A stretch of DNA of 64,000 bases from Parasphingorhabdus cellanae (GTDB lineage Bacteria; Pseudomonadota; Alphaproteobacteria; Sphingomonadales; Sphingomonadaceae), in the NCBI RefSeq assembly GCF_017498565.1, contig NZ_CP071794.1, forward strand, positions 2,470,001 through 2,534,000. Direction: 5' to 3'. The position numbers and the translations under genes were made by a program. The notes beneath the pieces were generated by a model, which did no database searches, had not been told where the DNA came from, and saw only the letters and a program-made list of their open reading frames with translations. Below, one piece after another: positions 35,233 through 42,979 of the stretch. Within the stretch, counting starts at the first letter, position 1; every line of letters starts with the position of its first letter.

Positions 35233-35351
35233 ATGCCCGGCATCGCCAAAGTCCTGCGCATCTTCTTTGCGGAAGATGCGCAGGACTTTCAGCGGCTCGG
35301 GTTTATCGCCTGCTGTTTCTGAGCCTTTATTCGTGGGGAGGCATCAGTCAT
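35233..35351 (-). other. Probable original 5' end of the cupin gene, out of frame at a G4 run
   Basis: On the minus strand GGAGAATGAT precedes an ATG at 35351 (MTDASP). After six codons the frame leaves that of the cupin at a run of four G (plus strand 35335-35338). One extra base there would join the two into a 188-residue protein. The total length of 566 bp plus one base is an exact multiple of three. This may be a true mutation, phase variation or a sequencing error. Confidence 0.6.
35248..35289. repeat. 18-bp perfect inverted repeat, 6-base loop
   Basis: AAAGTCCTGCGCATCTTC and its exact reverse complement are separated by TTTGCG. The element lies inside the probable original cupin reading frame (encoding roughly KVLRIFRKEDAQDF) and starts 16 bp upstream of the present cupin ATG. 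No T run follows on either strand, so it is not an ordinary terminator. Confidence 0.9.
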
Positions 35352-35411
35352 ATCATTCTCCGGACCAGTTTGGAGAAGGATATAGCAGCGCAGGCGCGCC
35401 GGGGGAACGGT

Positions 35412-35783
35412 TTAGATCGGGATCGCTGAACGAGCCGGATAGGCAGCAATATAGCGGTCCAGCACAGCCGGGTTAAGCATGGTCTTCAACGCACAGCCAA
35501 GCCCGAAATTGCTACGATGAATAACTTCCGCCTCAAGCGGTGCCAGGCCTGGCAGAGTCAGCCAGCATCTTGTACCGGGATGGACCTGCAATAATGCATC
35601 ACAGGCAAATCCGGCCAGTGAGATATTCGCGACCTCGGTGTCAAAGCTGCTTGAACCTGAAAAACGCATTTTTGCAGGTATAGCCACTTGGTGCCGCGGC
35701 GCGCAGCGATCTTCTTCGGCTGCGAATGTATAAGGCGTCAAAGTGGGCGGCATCTTGGTATTTTGGGTTTGTGCATTTGCCAT
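35412..35783 (-). CDS. PilZ-domain c-di-GMP receptor protein
   Basis: A 123-residue protein from the ATG at 35783, which has AAGGAG 7 bases upstream; the longer frame to 35867 lacks such a site. The c-di-GMP binding motifs are both intact: RxxxR (DRCAPRHQV) and NxSxxG (VANISLAGFA). The rest is a six-strand barrel (CWLTLPGLAPLEAEVIH, FGLGCALKT). It may read the signal set by the two GGDEF-EAL proteins in this window, although they are 11-13 kb away. It is a stand-alone gene upstream of and divergent from tRNA-Trp. Confidence 0.88.
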   Translation of the reverse strand: MANAQTQNTKMPPTLTPYTFAAEEDRCAPRHQVAIPAKMRFSGSSSFDTEVANISLAGFACDALLQVHPGTRCWLTLPGLAPLEAEVIHRSNFGLGCALKTMLNPAVLDRYIAAYPARSAIPI

Positions 35784-36037
35784 AGGAAACTCCTTCGTAG
35801 TGACAACCACTTGTCGATACTTGGGTGTGCACCGACCGACCGCTTTTCCCACGGGCGGGTAAACCACCTCTTCTTTCGCTCGGTAAACAGGATTCTAAAA
35901 AAATTAACTATGATTGCGATTTTGAAGGCCGCAGGCACGCTGTTTGCAGGAGGTGCACAATGACGCTTGCTCTTGACCGCACATAACGCTAATGCGCGGC
36001 CATTGGTTGATTCAGACTGGAATTGACCGGCCTGTGT

Positions 36038-36113
36038 AGGGGTGTAGCTCAGATGGTAGAGCGTCGGTCTCCAAAACCGAAGGCCCACGGTTCGATCCCG
36101 TGCGCCCCTGCCA
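36038..36113 (+). tRNA. tRNA-Trp (CCA)
   Basis: A 76-base tRNA. The acceptor stem AGGGGTG pairs with CGCCCCT, with discriminator G and an encoded CCA. The D arm holds AGCTCAGATGGTAGAGC, the anticodon stem-loop is TCGGT-CTCCAAA-ACCGA with CCA at 36071-36073, and the T arm has GGTTCGATCC. tRNA-Trp commonly precedes secE-nusG in proteobacteria; here it lies 2.8 kb before secE, with four metabolic genes between. Confidence 0.98.
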
Positions 36114-36143
36114 CTTTTCTCCAAAATATGGCGGCTTGAATAT

Positions 36144-36533
36144 ATGACGCAATTTATTTCCGCTATTTCACTGGTGGTGCCGGATTATGATCAGGCTATA
36201 TCTTTCTATGTCGGGCTAATGGGCTTTGATCTTATTGAAGATACAGAGCTTTCGGAAGATAAGCGCTGGGTTCTGGTGGCACCTCCGGGAAGCACGGAAA
36301 CGCGGTTATTGCTCGCAAAAGCTAGCAATGAGGCACAGGAAGAAGTAATTGGCGAGCAAGCCGGGAACCGGGTCTTCCTGTTTCTCGAAACCTATGATTT
36401 CGACACGGATTTTGCGCTCATGGAACGGGCTGGCGTTGACATTATCGAGGAGCCCCGAGTCGAAAGCTACGGCAAGGTGGTCGTTTTTCGTGATCCATTC
36501 GGCAACAAATGGGACCTGATCGAACGGCACTAG
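36144..36533 (+). CDS. VOC/glyoxalase-superfamily protein
   Basis: A 129-residue protein with the paired beta-alpha-beta-beta-beta modules of the VOC fold: ISLVVPDYDQAISFYVGLMGF at the N-terminus and VVVFRDPFGNKWDLIE at the C-terminus, the usual closing motif with its metal-binding glutamate. The first-module histidine ligand is not obvious (the first strand reads AISLVV), so the metal site may be incomplete. It begins 30 bp after the tRNA and leads a set of four plus-strand genes (VOC, PhyH, two HCCA isomerase-like). The substrate is unknown. Confidence 0.85.
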   Translation: MTQFISAISLVVPDYDQAISFYVGLMGFDLIEDTELSEDKRWVLVAPPGSTETRLLLAKASNEAQEEVIGEQAGNRVFLFLETYDFDTDFALMERAGVDIIEEPRVESYGKVVVFRDPFGNKWDLIERH

Positions 36534-36610
36534 CAAAGTCCGTCATTAGCAATGCCGTAGCGTCACCGCCAAAAATTGCTTGAATCGCCGTTTTCTGCCA
36601 TAATTCACCC

Positions 36611-37489
36611 ATGATGGAACAGAAAATAGCGGCGGCAGAAGAGGCCGCACTGGAACCCTATTTGGGCGGCAGAAGTTTCGAACAATGCTGGGAAGAATAT
36701 GAGGCCAACGGCTATGTGATTTTCCCCGGAATCATGCCTGCGGACGAAGTGGCGGAGCAACGCGCAGCGCTAGAACCCTTTATCGAAGCGGATATTCGCG
36801 GGCGGAACGTGTTTGAAGGCGTGCAATCGAACCGTATTTACGCCATGCTGGGCAAGGATCCGATATTTGCGGATCTTATCACGCACCCCTTGCAGCTCGC
36901 ATTTGCAGAACGCGAATTGGGTGGATCCTGTCTGCTCTCTGCTTGCCTTGCGATTAATTTGCATCCTGGCGAAACCGTGCAGCCTTGGCATATGGACGAT
37001 GACCATTGCCGCCAGAAAATGCCGCGCAAGGCGCTCGGTGTCAGCACCTTCTGGACCATCGATGCGATGACCGAAGACAATGGCGCGACCGAGGTTATTC
37101 CAGGCAGCCATAAATGGGGACCGGTGAAACCAGAGGGCGCGAATGAATCGTCTCATTTTTCTAACAAATCTCTGCTGGAGGATGTTGATGACCCCGGCGC
37201 GCATCCGGACGCGGTAAAGGCGGTCATGCCCGCTGGCTCCTTGATGATTGCCAAAGGGAATTTATGGCATCGTGGCGGTGCCAACCGTTCGGACAGCTCG
37301 CGGTTGATCGTAACGCCGCAATATTGCCCGGGCTGGATGCGGCCATTGGAGACCATGTTATTGGCAGTACCGCCAGAGAAAGCGGCAGCCTTGCCGAAAC
37401 GCGCGCAAGAGTTGCTTGGCTATTCCATCCACGAGCCTTTCATGGGCTATGTCGATGGCATGCACCCGGGCCGGGCTTTGGCCAGTTAA
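36611..37489 (+). CDS. Phytanoyl-CoA dioxygenase (PhyH) family oxygenase
   Basis: A 292-residue Fe(II)/2-oxoglutarate enzyme. The facial triad is H-x-D in QPWHMDDDHC and a distal His in LWHRGGANRSD, whose downstream Arg in SSRLIVTPQY would bind 2-oxoglutarate. VIPGSHKWG between them is typical of PhyH. Family members hydroxylate fatty acyl-CoA, quorum molecules or natural products. The 77-bp gap from the VOC gene and the 38-bp gap to the next gene suggest one transcript. The substrate cannot be assigned. Confidence 0.88.
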   Translation: MMEQKIAAAEEAALEPYLGGRSFEQCWEEYEANGYVIFPGIMPADEVAEQRAALEPFIEADIRGRNVFEGVQSNRIYAMLGKDPIFADLITHPLQLAFAERELGGSCLLSACLAINLHPGETVQPWHMDDDHCRQKMPRKALGVSTFWTIDAMTEDNGATEVIPGSHKWGPVKPEGANESSHFSNKSLLEDVDDPGAHPDAVKAVMPAGSLMIAKGNLWHRGGANRSDSSRLIVTPQYCPGWMRPLETMLLAVPPEKAAALPKRAQELLGYSIHEPFMGYVDGMHPGRALAS

Positions 37490-37527
37490 ACTGATCTCTC
37501 ATCATTCATGACCCAAGGAGATACTGT

Positions 37528-38220
37528 GTGAAGGCCTTGGAGAGTGACGCACCGCTGATCGTCTATGTTGACATCAAGAGCCCCTATGCCTTTGCCGCGA
37601 TCCGGCCAACGCTGGCACTGGAGAAGTCGCTCGGGATGCGCTTTGACTGGCGGCCATTAACGCTCGATATCCCAAGCTATCTCGGTTCAGCGCGCAAAAA
37701 AGAGGGCAAGGTCGTCGAAAGCACCCGCAGCACCAGCCAGTGGAGTTGGGTCAAATATGCCTATCGCGATGCGCGCCGCTATGCCGAGCGGCAGAGATTT
37801 ATGCTGAAAGGCACCGAGAAGATCTGGGATTCATCCATTCCCAATATCGGTATTTTGTGGGTCATGCAGACGGCACGGGATCGGCTGGGTGATTATTTCG
37901 AAGCGGTCTATCCGCCGTTCTGGCGACGAGAGCTCGATATTGAAGACATGGCTGTGGTCGAGGCCTGTTTGGAAAAGGCCGGAATCGATTCGAGCGGGTT
38001 TGCCGAATTTGCGCGAGGCGAAGGTCGCGCAGAACATGACAAGCTTCAGCCACAGCTGCACCCCAGTGGCATATATGGTGTGCCAACTTATGTGATTGAC
38101 GGCACCATCCTGTTTGGCCGCGAGCACCTGCCCTATGTGCGCTGGCATTTGCAGGGCCGGGAAGGGCCCGCGCCGGATATTGCCTATGAGATTGATGATC
38201 ATGAGGCACAACCATGCTGA
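37528..38220 (+). CDS. HCCA isomerase/kappa-GST-like protein (DsbA superfamily), copy 1
   Basis: A 230-residue protein from a GTG start with AAGGAG 7 bases upstream. The thioredoxin-fold start reads VYVDIKSPYAFAAI: the place of the DsbA CxxC is taken by KSPYA with a serine, as in 2-hydroxychromene-2-carboxylate isomerase and kappa glutathione transferases. The C-terminal GVPTYVIDGTILFGREHLPY with its cis-proline is also typical. It probably uses glutathione. It overlaps the next gene, a diverged relative, by 7 bp. Confidence 0.87.
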   Translation: MKALESDAPLIVYVDIKSPYAFAAIRPTLALEKSLGMRFDWRPLTLDIPSYLGSARKKEGKVVESTRSTSQWSWVKYAYRDARRYAERQRFMLKGTEKIWDSSIPNIGILWVMQTARDRLGDYFEAVYPPFWRRELDIEDMAVVEACLEKAGIDSSGFAEFARGEGRAEHDKLQPQLHPSGIYGVPTYVIDGTILFGREHLPYVRWHLQGREGPAPDIAYEIDDHEAQPC

Positions 38221-38789
38221 CTCTCTACATCGATTTCAAATCGGCGGCGTCCTATCTGGCGCTAGAGCCAACATTGGAATTGGCCCGGGAAACCGGCATA
38301 TCCATTGACTGGCGCCCATTCTCGGTGCGGCCTTTTTCTGTTCCGGTGGAGCAGGATGAGGAAACGGTCGGTGAGCGTCATCGTCGCGTCCGTGCGGCGG
38401 CCCAGCGGGATGTTCATTTGCACTATGCGGCGGTGCAAGGGCGGAACATGCATTTTGCCGATACGCCAGCCGGGTCGGATGCCGCGTTGGCAGCCCTGGC
38501 TGTTATGGAAGGTGATCCTGTGCCGTTCATCCGAGCCGCCTTTACAGCGTACTGGAGCAAGCAGGCGGACTTGGCTGATGAAGCTGTGGTAGAAACACTG
38601 CTACGATCAGTCGGTATCGACGGTCCCGACTGGCAAAAAGCAAAAGCAGAAATGGCCTCCATTCGATCCAAAGCCGAAGAATCGGGAATTTTTGAGACAC
38701 CCTCTTATCTGATAGCGGACCAGCTTTTTCTCGGCCGCGAACATCTGCCATGGATAAGGTCGCTTATCGCGGCAGAGCAGGGCGACTAA
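38214..38789 (+). CDS. HCCA isomerase/kappa-GST-like protein (DsbA superfamily), copy 2
   Basis: A 191-residue relative of the preceding protein with the same frame of motifs: LYIDFKSAASYLALEPT at the start (Ser instead of CxxC), a helical insert, and ETPSYLIADQLFLGREHLPW at the end. The two are clearly different in sequence, so this is an old duplication or a heterodimer pair. The 7-bp overlap implies co-translation. It is the last gene before the secE leader. Confidence 0.85.
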   Translation: MLTLYIDFKSAASYLALEPTLELARETGISIDWRPFSVRPFSVPVEQDEETVGERHRRVRAAAQRDVHLHYAAVQGRNMHFADTPAGSDAALAALAVMEGDPVPFIRAAFTAYWSKQADLADEAVVETLLRSVGIDGPDWQKAKAEMASIRSKAEESGIFETPSYLIADQLFLGREHLPWIRSLIAAEQGD

Positions 38790-38934
38790 ATCCCACTCTT
38801 TTCTTGCGGAATCGGGAATCACCGGCTAAAGGGCTGGTGCTTTCCGAAATCATGCATATATCCGATCCCAGTCGACAGACTGACACCCGGAGTTTATGCC
38901 GGGTTTGGGGAAATAGAAATTTAGGAATCGAACC

Positions 38935-39138
38935 ATGGCGAAAGTCAATCCCGGCGAATTTATGCGGCAAGTCCGCGCCGAAAACAGCAAAGTTGTGTGG
39001 CCGACATGGCCCGACACGGTCCGCACCGCGATCATGGTGTTGATTATGACCACGATCTTGGCGCTGTTTTTCCTCGCCATCGATTCGGTTTTCAACGGTG
39101 TCGTTGGTTGGCTCCTTAATCTCGCTAAGGGCGGTTAA
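38935..39138 (+). CDS. secE: Preprotein translocase subunit SecE
   Basis: A 67-residue protein with one membrane helix (about residues 31-52) after the conserved amphipathic stretch VRAENSKVVWPTWPDTVRTA. This is the short, single-span SecE usual in alphaproteobacteria. It clamps SecY in the Sec translocon. The leader carries a hairpin ACCCGG/CCGGGT (38885-38904). nusG follows 38 bp later, the standard secE-nusG pair. Confidence 0.97.
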   Translation: MAKVNPGEFMRQVRAENSKVVWPTWPDTVRTAIMVLIMTTILALFFLAIDSVFNGVVGWLLNLAKGG

Positions 39139-39176
39139 ACCCTCGCGAAACGCAAATTAGAACAGGTTATTTATAG

Positions 39177-39710
39177 ATGGCACGCTGGTATATCATTCAC
39201 GCTTATTCAGGCTTTGAGCATAAAGTCAAAGAAGCCATTGAGGCGGATGCCAAGCGTCTGGGTCTGACCCAGCTGGTCGAGGAAATCGAGGTCCCGACCG
39301 AAACCGTTACGGAAGTCCGTCGCGGCAAGAAAGTCCAGTCGGAGCGGAAATTCTTCCCCGGCTATGTGCTTGCCAAGCTGCAAATGACCGATGATGTGTA
39401 TCACTTGGTCAAGGATCAGCCGAAAGTGACCGGTTTTCTGGGCACCACCAAGCCGCAGGCGATTAGTGAGGCCGAGGCAGCACGCATACTCAACACCAAA
39501 GAGGAAGCCGCCAACGCGCCGAAACAGCGGATCACCGTCAACTACGAAATTGGCGACCAAATTAAGGTTCTGGACGGCCCCTTCGCCAGCTTCAACGGTA
39601 TTGTCGAAGAACTGGATTTTGAGAAAAACCGCGTCAAAGTATCCGTATCGATCTTTGGCCGCGCGACCCCTGTCGAGCTTGATTTCGAGCAGGTTGAAGT
39701 CGCGAAATAA
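39177..39710 (+). CDS. nusG: Transcription termination/antitermination factor NusG
   Basis: A 177-residue protein. The NGN domain starts [20 protein letters not shown] and includes [19 protein letters not shown] and VTGFLGT. The KOW domain is at 120-177 ([20 protein letters not shown]). NusG binds the RNA polymerase clamp and couples to Rho or to ribosomal S10. It is separated from rplK by a 193-bp region full of small hairpins, longer than usual for this junction. Confidence 0.98.
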   Translation: MARWYIIHAYSGFEHKVKEAIEADAKRLGLTQLVEEIEVPTETVTEVRRGKKVQSERKFFPGYVLAKLQMTDDVYHLVKDQPKVTGFLGTTKPQAISEAEAARILNTKEEAANAPKQRITVNYEIGDQIKVLDGPFASFNGIVEELDFEKNRVKVSVSIFGRATPVELDFEQVEVAK

Positions 39711-39717
39711 GAGATTT

Positions 39718-39785
39718 GGTGGCTTGCCACCGGATAAACCCCAGCGGCTTTTAGCCACTGGATTACCCCCGGCGGCTTTGCCGCC
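39718..39785 (+). repeat. Three tandem imperfect hairpin units in the nusG-rplK gap
   Basis: Unit 1 is GGTGGC-TT-GCCACC (39718-39731), unit 2 AGCGGCT-TTT-AGCCACT (39743-39759) and unit 3 GGCGGC-TTT-GCCGCC (39771-39785). Each is a 6-7 bp stem, with spacers that resemble each other (GGATAAACCCC, GGATTACCCCC), so they are diverged tandem copies with a period of about 26. None has a T run after it. Confidence 0.8.
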
Positions 39786-39803
39786 AGGACACCAACGCGG
39801 GAG

Positions 39804-39821
39804 GATGATCTTCGGATCATC
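39804..39821 (+). other. UUCG-tetraloop hairpin upstream of rplK
   Basis: GATGATC-TTCG-GATCATC is a perfect 7-bp stem closed by a C(UUCG)G loop, an unusually stable RNA fold. It is followed by TGTTTG, too short for a convincing terminator. It may slow polymerase or protect an RNA end between nusG and rplK. Confidence 0.7.
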
Positions 39822-39852
39822 TGTTTGACCGCTTAATTTGAGGATCCATAGA

Positions 39853-39882
39853 CCCGCTCATCCTGAGCTTGTCGAAGGACCG
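39853..39882. repeat. Dispersed-repeat-like sequence (CTGAGCTTGTCGAAGG type)
   Basis: CCGCTCATCCTGAGCTTG followed by TCGAAGGACCG resembles a short intergenic repeat that I recall from many proteobacterial genomes. It ends 21 bp before rplK, over or near its ribosome binding region. I see one clear copy in this window. Confidence 0.5.
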
Positions 39883-39903
39883 ATAGAATGAAAGGACAGC
39901 CAA

Positions 39904-40335
39904 ATGGCTAAAAAAATTGATGGCTACATCAATTTGCAAGTACCTGCCGGTATTGCAAATCCATCCCCGCCAATCGGCCCAGCACTGGGTCAGCGCGGCG
40001 TTAACATCATGGAATTCTGTAAGGCGTTTAATGCGGCTACAGACAAGATGGAAAAAGGCGCACCGATCCCGACCAAGATTACGGTCTATGCGGATCGCAG
40101 CTTCACCTTTGAAACCAAATCACCACCAGCCAGCTTCTTCATCAAGAAGATTGCCAAGCTGAAAAAAGGTTCCAGCGAACCTGGCAAGGTTTCCGGCGGC
40201 ACGATTAAAACATCGCAGCTGAAAGAAATTGCCGAGATGAAAATGGCGGATCTGAACGCCAATGACATTGATCAAGCGGTAAAAATCATCGCGGGTAGTG
40301 CCCGTTCGATGGGCATCGACGTGGTGGAGGGATAA
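39904..40335 (+). CDS. rplK: 50S ribosomal protein L11
   Basis: A 143-residue protein with the canonical N-terminal domain ([40 protein letters not shown]) and C-terminal rRNA-binding domain ([20 protein letters not shown]). L11 forms the GTPase-associated centre and is needed for RelA-type sensing by Rsh on starved ribosomes. rplA follows after 3 bp. L1 probably regulates both by binding the leader, as in other bacteria. Confidence 0.99.
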   Translation: MAKKIDGYINLQVPAGIANPSPPIGPALGQRGVNIMEFCKAFNAATDKMEKGAPIPTKITVYADRSFTFETKSPPASFFIKKIAKLKKGSSEPGKVSGGTIKTSQLKEIAEMKMADLNANDIDQAVKIIAGSARSMGIDVVEG

Positions 40336-40338
40336 GAC

Positions 40339-41040
40339 ATGGCTAAACTCACCAAACGCGCAAAAGCTTCAAACGAAGCCGTTGACCGCGAAAAGCTCTA
40401 TGGCATTGATGAAGCTATCAAGGCGCTGAAAGCCCTCGCTTCCAAGTCAAAATTTGACGAAACGCTCGACATTGCGATCAACCTCGGTGTTGATCCGCGT
40501 CATGCTGATCAGATGGTTCGCGGCGTGATTTCTCTTCCTGCCGGTACCGGTAAAGACAGCCGGGTTGCTGTGTTCGCCAAGGATGCCAAGGCAGACGAAG
40601 CGAAAGAAGCAGGCGCAGATGTTGTCGGCGCAGAAGACTTGATGGAAGCCATGCAAGGCGGCGATCTGAACTTCGACCGTGTCATCGCAACCCCGGATAT
40701 GATGGGCGTTGTTGGCCGTCTCGGTAAGGTTCTGGGCCCTAAAGGCCTGATGCCTAACCCAAAACTCGGCACGGTTACCCCAAATGTCGCGCAAGCAGTC
40801 AAGGACGCCAAGGGCGGCCAGATCGAATATCGCGTTGAAAAAGCGGGTATCATTCACAATGGCATCGGCAAAGCGAGCTTCAAGGAAGCAGACCTGCGCA
40901 AGAATTTCGATGCTCTGGTCGGTGCGGTTGTCAAAGCCAAGCCAACTGGCGCGAAGGGCAAATATGTCAAGAAAATCGGTCTGAGTTCGACCATGGGCCC
41001 CGGTCTGAAAATCGACCTCGGCGAGATTGAAGGCGCATAG
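40339..41040 (+). CDS. rplA: 50S ribosomal protein L1
   Basis: A 233-residue protein. Conserved blocks include [31 protein letters not shown], and the signature [16 protein letters not shown]; the C-terminus [13 protein letters not shown] is typical. L1 forms the mobile stalk near the E site and acts as translational repressor of the L11 operon. Unlike the usual rplKAJL order, rplA ends here at a strong terminator, and rplJ lies 2.3 kb downstream. Confidence 0.99.
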   Translation: MAKLTKRAKASNEAVDREKLYGIDEAIKALKALASKSKFDETLDIAINLGVDPRHADQMVRGVISLPAGTGKDSRVAVFAKDAKADEAKEAGADVVGAEDLMEAMQGGDLNFDRVIATPDMMGVVGRLGKVLGPKGLMPNPKLGTVTPNVAQAVKDAKGGQIEYRVEKAGIIHNGIGKASFKEADLRKNFDALVGAVVKAKPTGAKGKYVKKIGLSSTMGPGLKIDLGEIEGA

Positions 41041-41062
41041 GCCGCTCAGTCGTTAGATAATC

Positions 41063-41095
41063 AAAAAGGGCCGGAAGGAGACTTCTGGCCCTTTT
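41063..41095 (+). terminator. Rho-independent terminator after rplA
   Basis: AAAAGGGCCGGAAG pairs with CTTCTGGCCCTTTT (14 bp, one G-U) around a GAGA tetraloop, with CTTATT after it. The symmetrical A and T flanks mean it could also work for the convergent gene, whose stop is at 41097. Confidence 0.92.
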
Positions 41096-41096
41096 C

Positions 41097-41612
41097 TTAT
41101 TCAGATAGCGCGATGGTTTCTTTGCCTGTCACCGGTTCAATATTACTGTCTTCGACAGTAGAAACATGACCCAATTCAATTTCGCGCGCTGGTTCTGTTT
41201 CTTCAGGCCAGTTGGCTTGCGTCCGTTGATATTCAGAAGAAACATCGTCGGCATTTGCGAAATATTCGGCGTACCATTTTTCTTCTTGTTCGAGCCGCAA
41301 ACGCTCGGATTTCAAGGCTGGTTCATTCGGAACCAGCAATCTGAAGCCGTTTTGATAGCGGCCGATTTTGTCATTCTGATGGAATGATACGCTTCTGACA
41401 GTCCGGATAGCGGTGGCTCTTGTATTTGAGGGCCATTCAAAAGCATTTTGACCTAATCGGAAACGCTCTACCGGTTCGGTCGGTGCCGATGCGATCTGCT
41501 GCACCTTCATGCTATCCAACACTGTGTCGGCCAGCGAAAGACCAGAAAGGCTGGCTGCGGATAATGCGATAACTATATATGAAAATATGTTGATATATTT
41601 GGGCGTAAACAT
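41097..41612 (-). CDS. Exported hypothetical protein
   Basis: A 171-residue protein of unrecognised family. The N-terminus has a hydrophobic signal-like segment (residues 9-28, ending GLSLADT). The mature part is charged and lacks cysteines; residues 95-145 are rich in Glu/Lys/Arg and look helical (ALKSERLRLEQEEKWYAEYF). It is convergent with rplA, sharing the terminator, and lies upstream of a beta-barrel gene on the same strand. No function can be assigned. Confidence 0.6.
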   Translation of the reverse strand: MFTPKYINIFSYIVIALSAASLSGLSLADTVLDSMKVQQIASAPTEPVERFRLGQNAFEWPSNTRATAIRTVRSVSFHQNDKIGRYQNGFRLLVPNEPALKSERLRLEQEEKWYAEYFANADDVSSEYQRTQANWPEETEPAREIELGHVSTVEDSNIEPVTGKETIALSE

Positions 41613-41706
41613 GCACAGTAAACGCTCATCGCAATGTTTTGTTCCGACAGGATGGCCGGCCTTGCGCTAGCCATCCTGTCAAAACTCTATCCGTTGGTCT
41701 GCAAAT

Positions 41707-42477
41707 TCAGAATTTGGCGCGAACCCCAATGCCGACTCCGAAGGATTCGGTATCATCGCGCAGCCGGGCGTTAAAACCGTCTGCACCACCAGCAATAAAT
41801 CGCCGGTCAAAGTTACGCCGCCGGACGTTTGTATAACGGCCTTCCGCAAATATATCGATCTTCTCACTGGCCTTCACGGTGGCACCAATGGCGTTGAACG
41901 TTACCAAGGCGGTGCGGTTGCCTTGCACACCGAATGTGGGGGCAGTGGCCACCCCGTTATTGGGGAAGTAATTGATATTGGCATCGACAACACCAATGCC
42001 GATACCGCTCCCGAAATAGGGAATAATCTGTTGATTGGCTGACCAGATAACGTCGTTATAGGCCGCGGCCGTCACGGTCAGCTTGCTTAGGTCGCCGCCG
42101 AAATTCTGATTGCCGCCATTGAAGCTGCCGCCGCTGACATCGGATTCAGAATAACCGACTTCCAGTTCAAAGCGCGGCTTGAGAAAACTGATCAAGCCTT
42201 TCTTCAATTTATATCCAACCGCGCCCCTGATGGCGAAGCCGGTATCATAGCGTACATTCACATTAGCGGGCGCACCAGCAACGCCGGGAACGCCGGCTTC
42301 GGGATTTTGGGTTCCAACAAAATCACTGTCATTAAGAAAGTCGGCGCCTGCTGTTGCAGACAAGTAAAAGCCTTCTTCCCTTTCATTCTCTGTCTGGGCT
42401 TGCGCCTGACCAGCGATCGTGAGGCTGGAAACAGCACCGATCAAGACGATGGATGGCAATGTATATTTTTTGTGCAT
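41707..42477 (-). CDS. Outer-membrane beta-barrel protein (OmpA/OmpW-like porin fold)
   Basis: A 256-residue protein. The signal peptide ends QAQAQ near residue 28. Alternating beta strands follow, with LSATAGADFL first, FELEVGYSESD and IPYFGSGIGIGV in the middle, and the last strand ending FGVGIGVRAKF with a terminal Phe, the outer-membrane sorting signal. An Arg-rich stretch (VRRRNFDRRF) forms an extracellular or periplasmic loop near residue 220. It is probably an 8-stranded barrel with a structural or adhesive role. Confidence 0.82.
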   Translation of the reverse strand: MHKKYTLPSIVLIGAVSSLTIAGQAQAQTENEREEGFYLSATAGADFLNDSDFVGTQNPEAGVPGVAGAPANVNVRYDTGFAIRGAVGYKLKKGLISFLKPRFELEVGYSESDVSGGSFNGGNQNFGGDLSKLTVTAAAYNDVIWSANQQIIPYFGSGIGIGVVDANINYFPNNGVATAPTFGVQGNRTALVTFNAIGATVKASEKIDIFAEGRYTNVRRRNFDRRFIAGGADGFNARLRDDTESFGVGIGVRAKF

Positions 42478-42586
42478 TTATGTTATCTTTCTGTGCTGCG
42501 TTGCGGCAACTATTGGCGTTGGGGACAGACGGTTTTCGCACGCAATCGACATCCGGTTACACAGTGATTGAAATAAAGGAGAGGAC

Positions 42587-42979
42587 ATGAAGGACACGAT
42601 ATATAATGGCTCCTGTCTGTGCGGCGCGGTTAGCATAATGGTCACCGGCGATTTGCCTCAACCGGATGCCTGTCATTGCACGCAATGCCGCAAGCAAACC
42701 GGGCATTATTTTGCCAGCACCGATGTGCCGGAAAGCGCGCTGACTATAGATGGAGAGGAGCATGTCCGCTGGTACCCGTCCTCTGAAAAAGTGCGGCGCG
42801 GGTTTTGCGGGACTTGTGGGTCGACGCTGTTCTGGGATCCGATTCATCACCATAAGATAGCGGTCGCTATGGGGGTGTTTGATGGTGCCACCGGAACGAC
42901 GCTGTGGAGCCATATTTTTGTGGCCGACAAAGGCGACTATTATAAAATCGAAGATGGCGTGTTACAGAAAGATCAGTAA
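42587..42979 (+). CDS. GFA-family (Mss4-like) zinc protein, copy 1
   Basis: A 130-residue protein. The Mss4-like zinc sites are present: CLCGAV, CHCTQCRKQTG and FCGTCGSTLFW. The family is named after glutathione-dependent formaldehyde-activating enzyme, but most members have no proven activity. A second member is at 52357. It is on the same strand as rplJ and ends 354 bp upstream of it. AGGAGAGG precedes the ATG. Confidence 0.9.
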   Translation: MKDTIYNGSCLCGAVSIMVTGDLPQPDACHCTQCRKQTGHYFASTDVPESALTIDGEEHVRWYPSSEKVRRGFCGTCGSTLFWDPIHHHKIAVAMGVFDGATGTTLWSHIFVADKGDYYKIEDGVLQKDQ

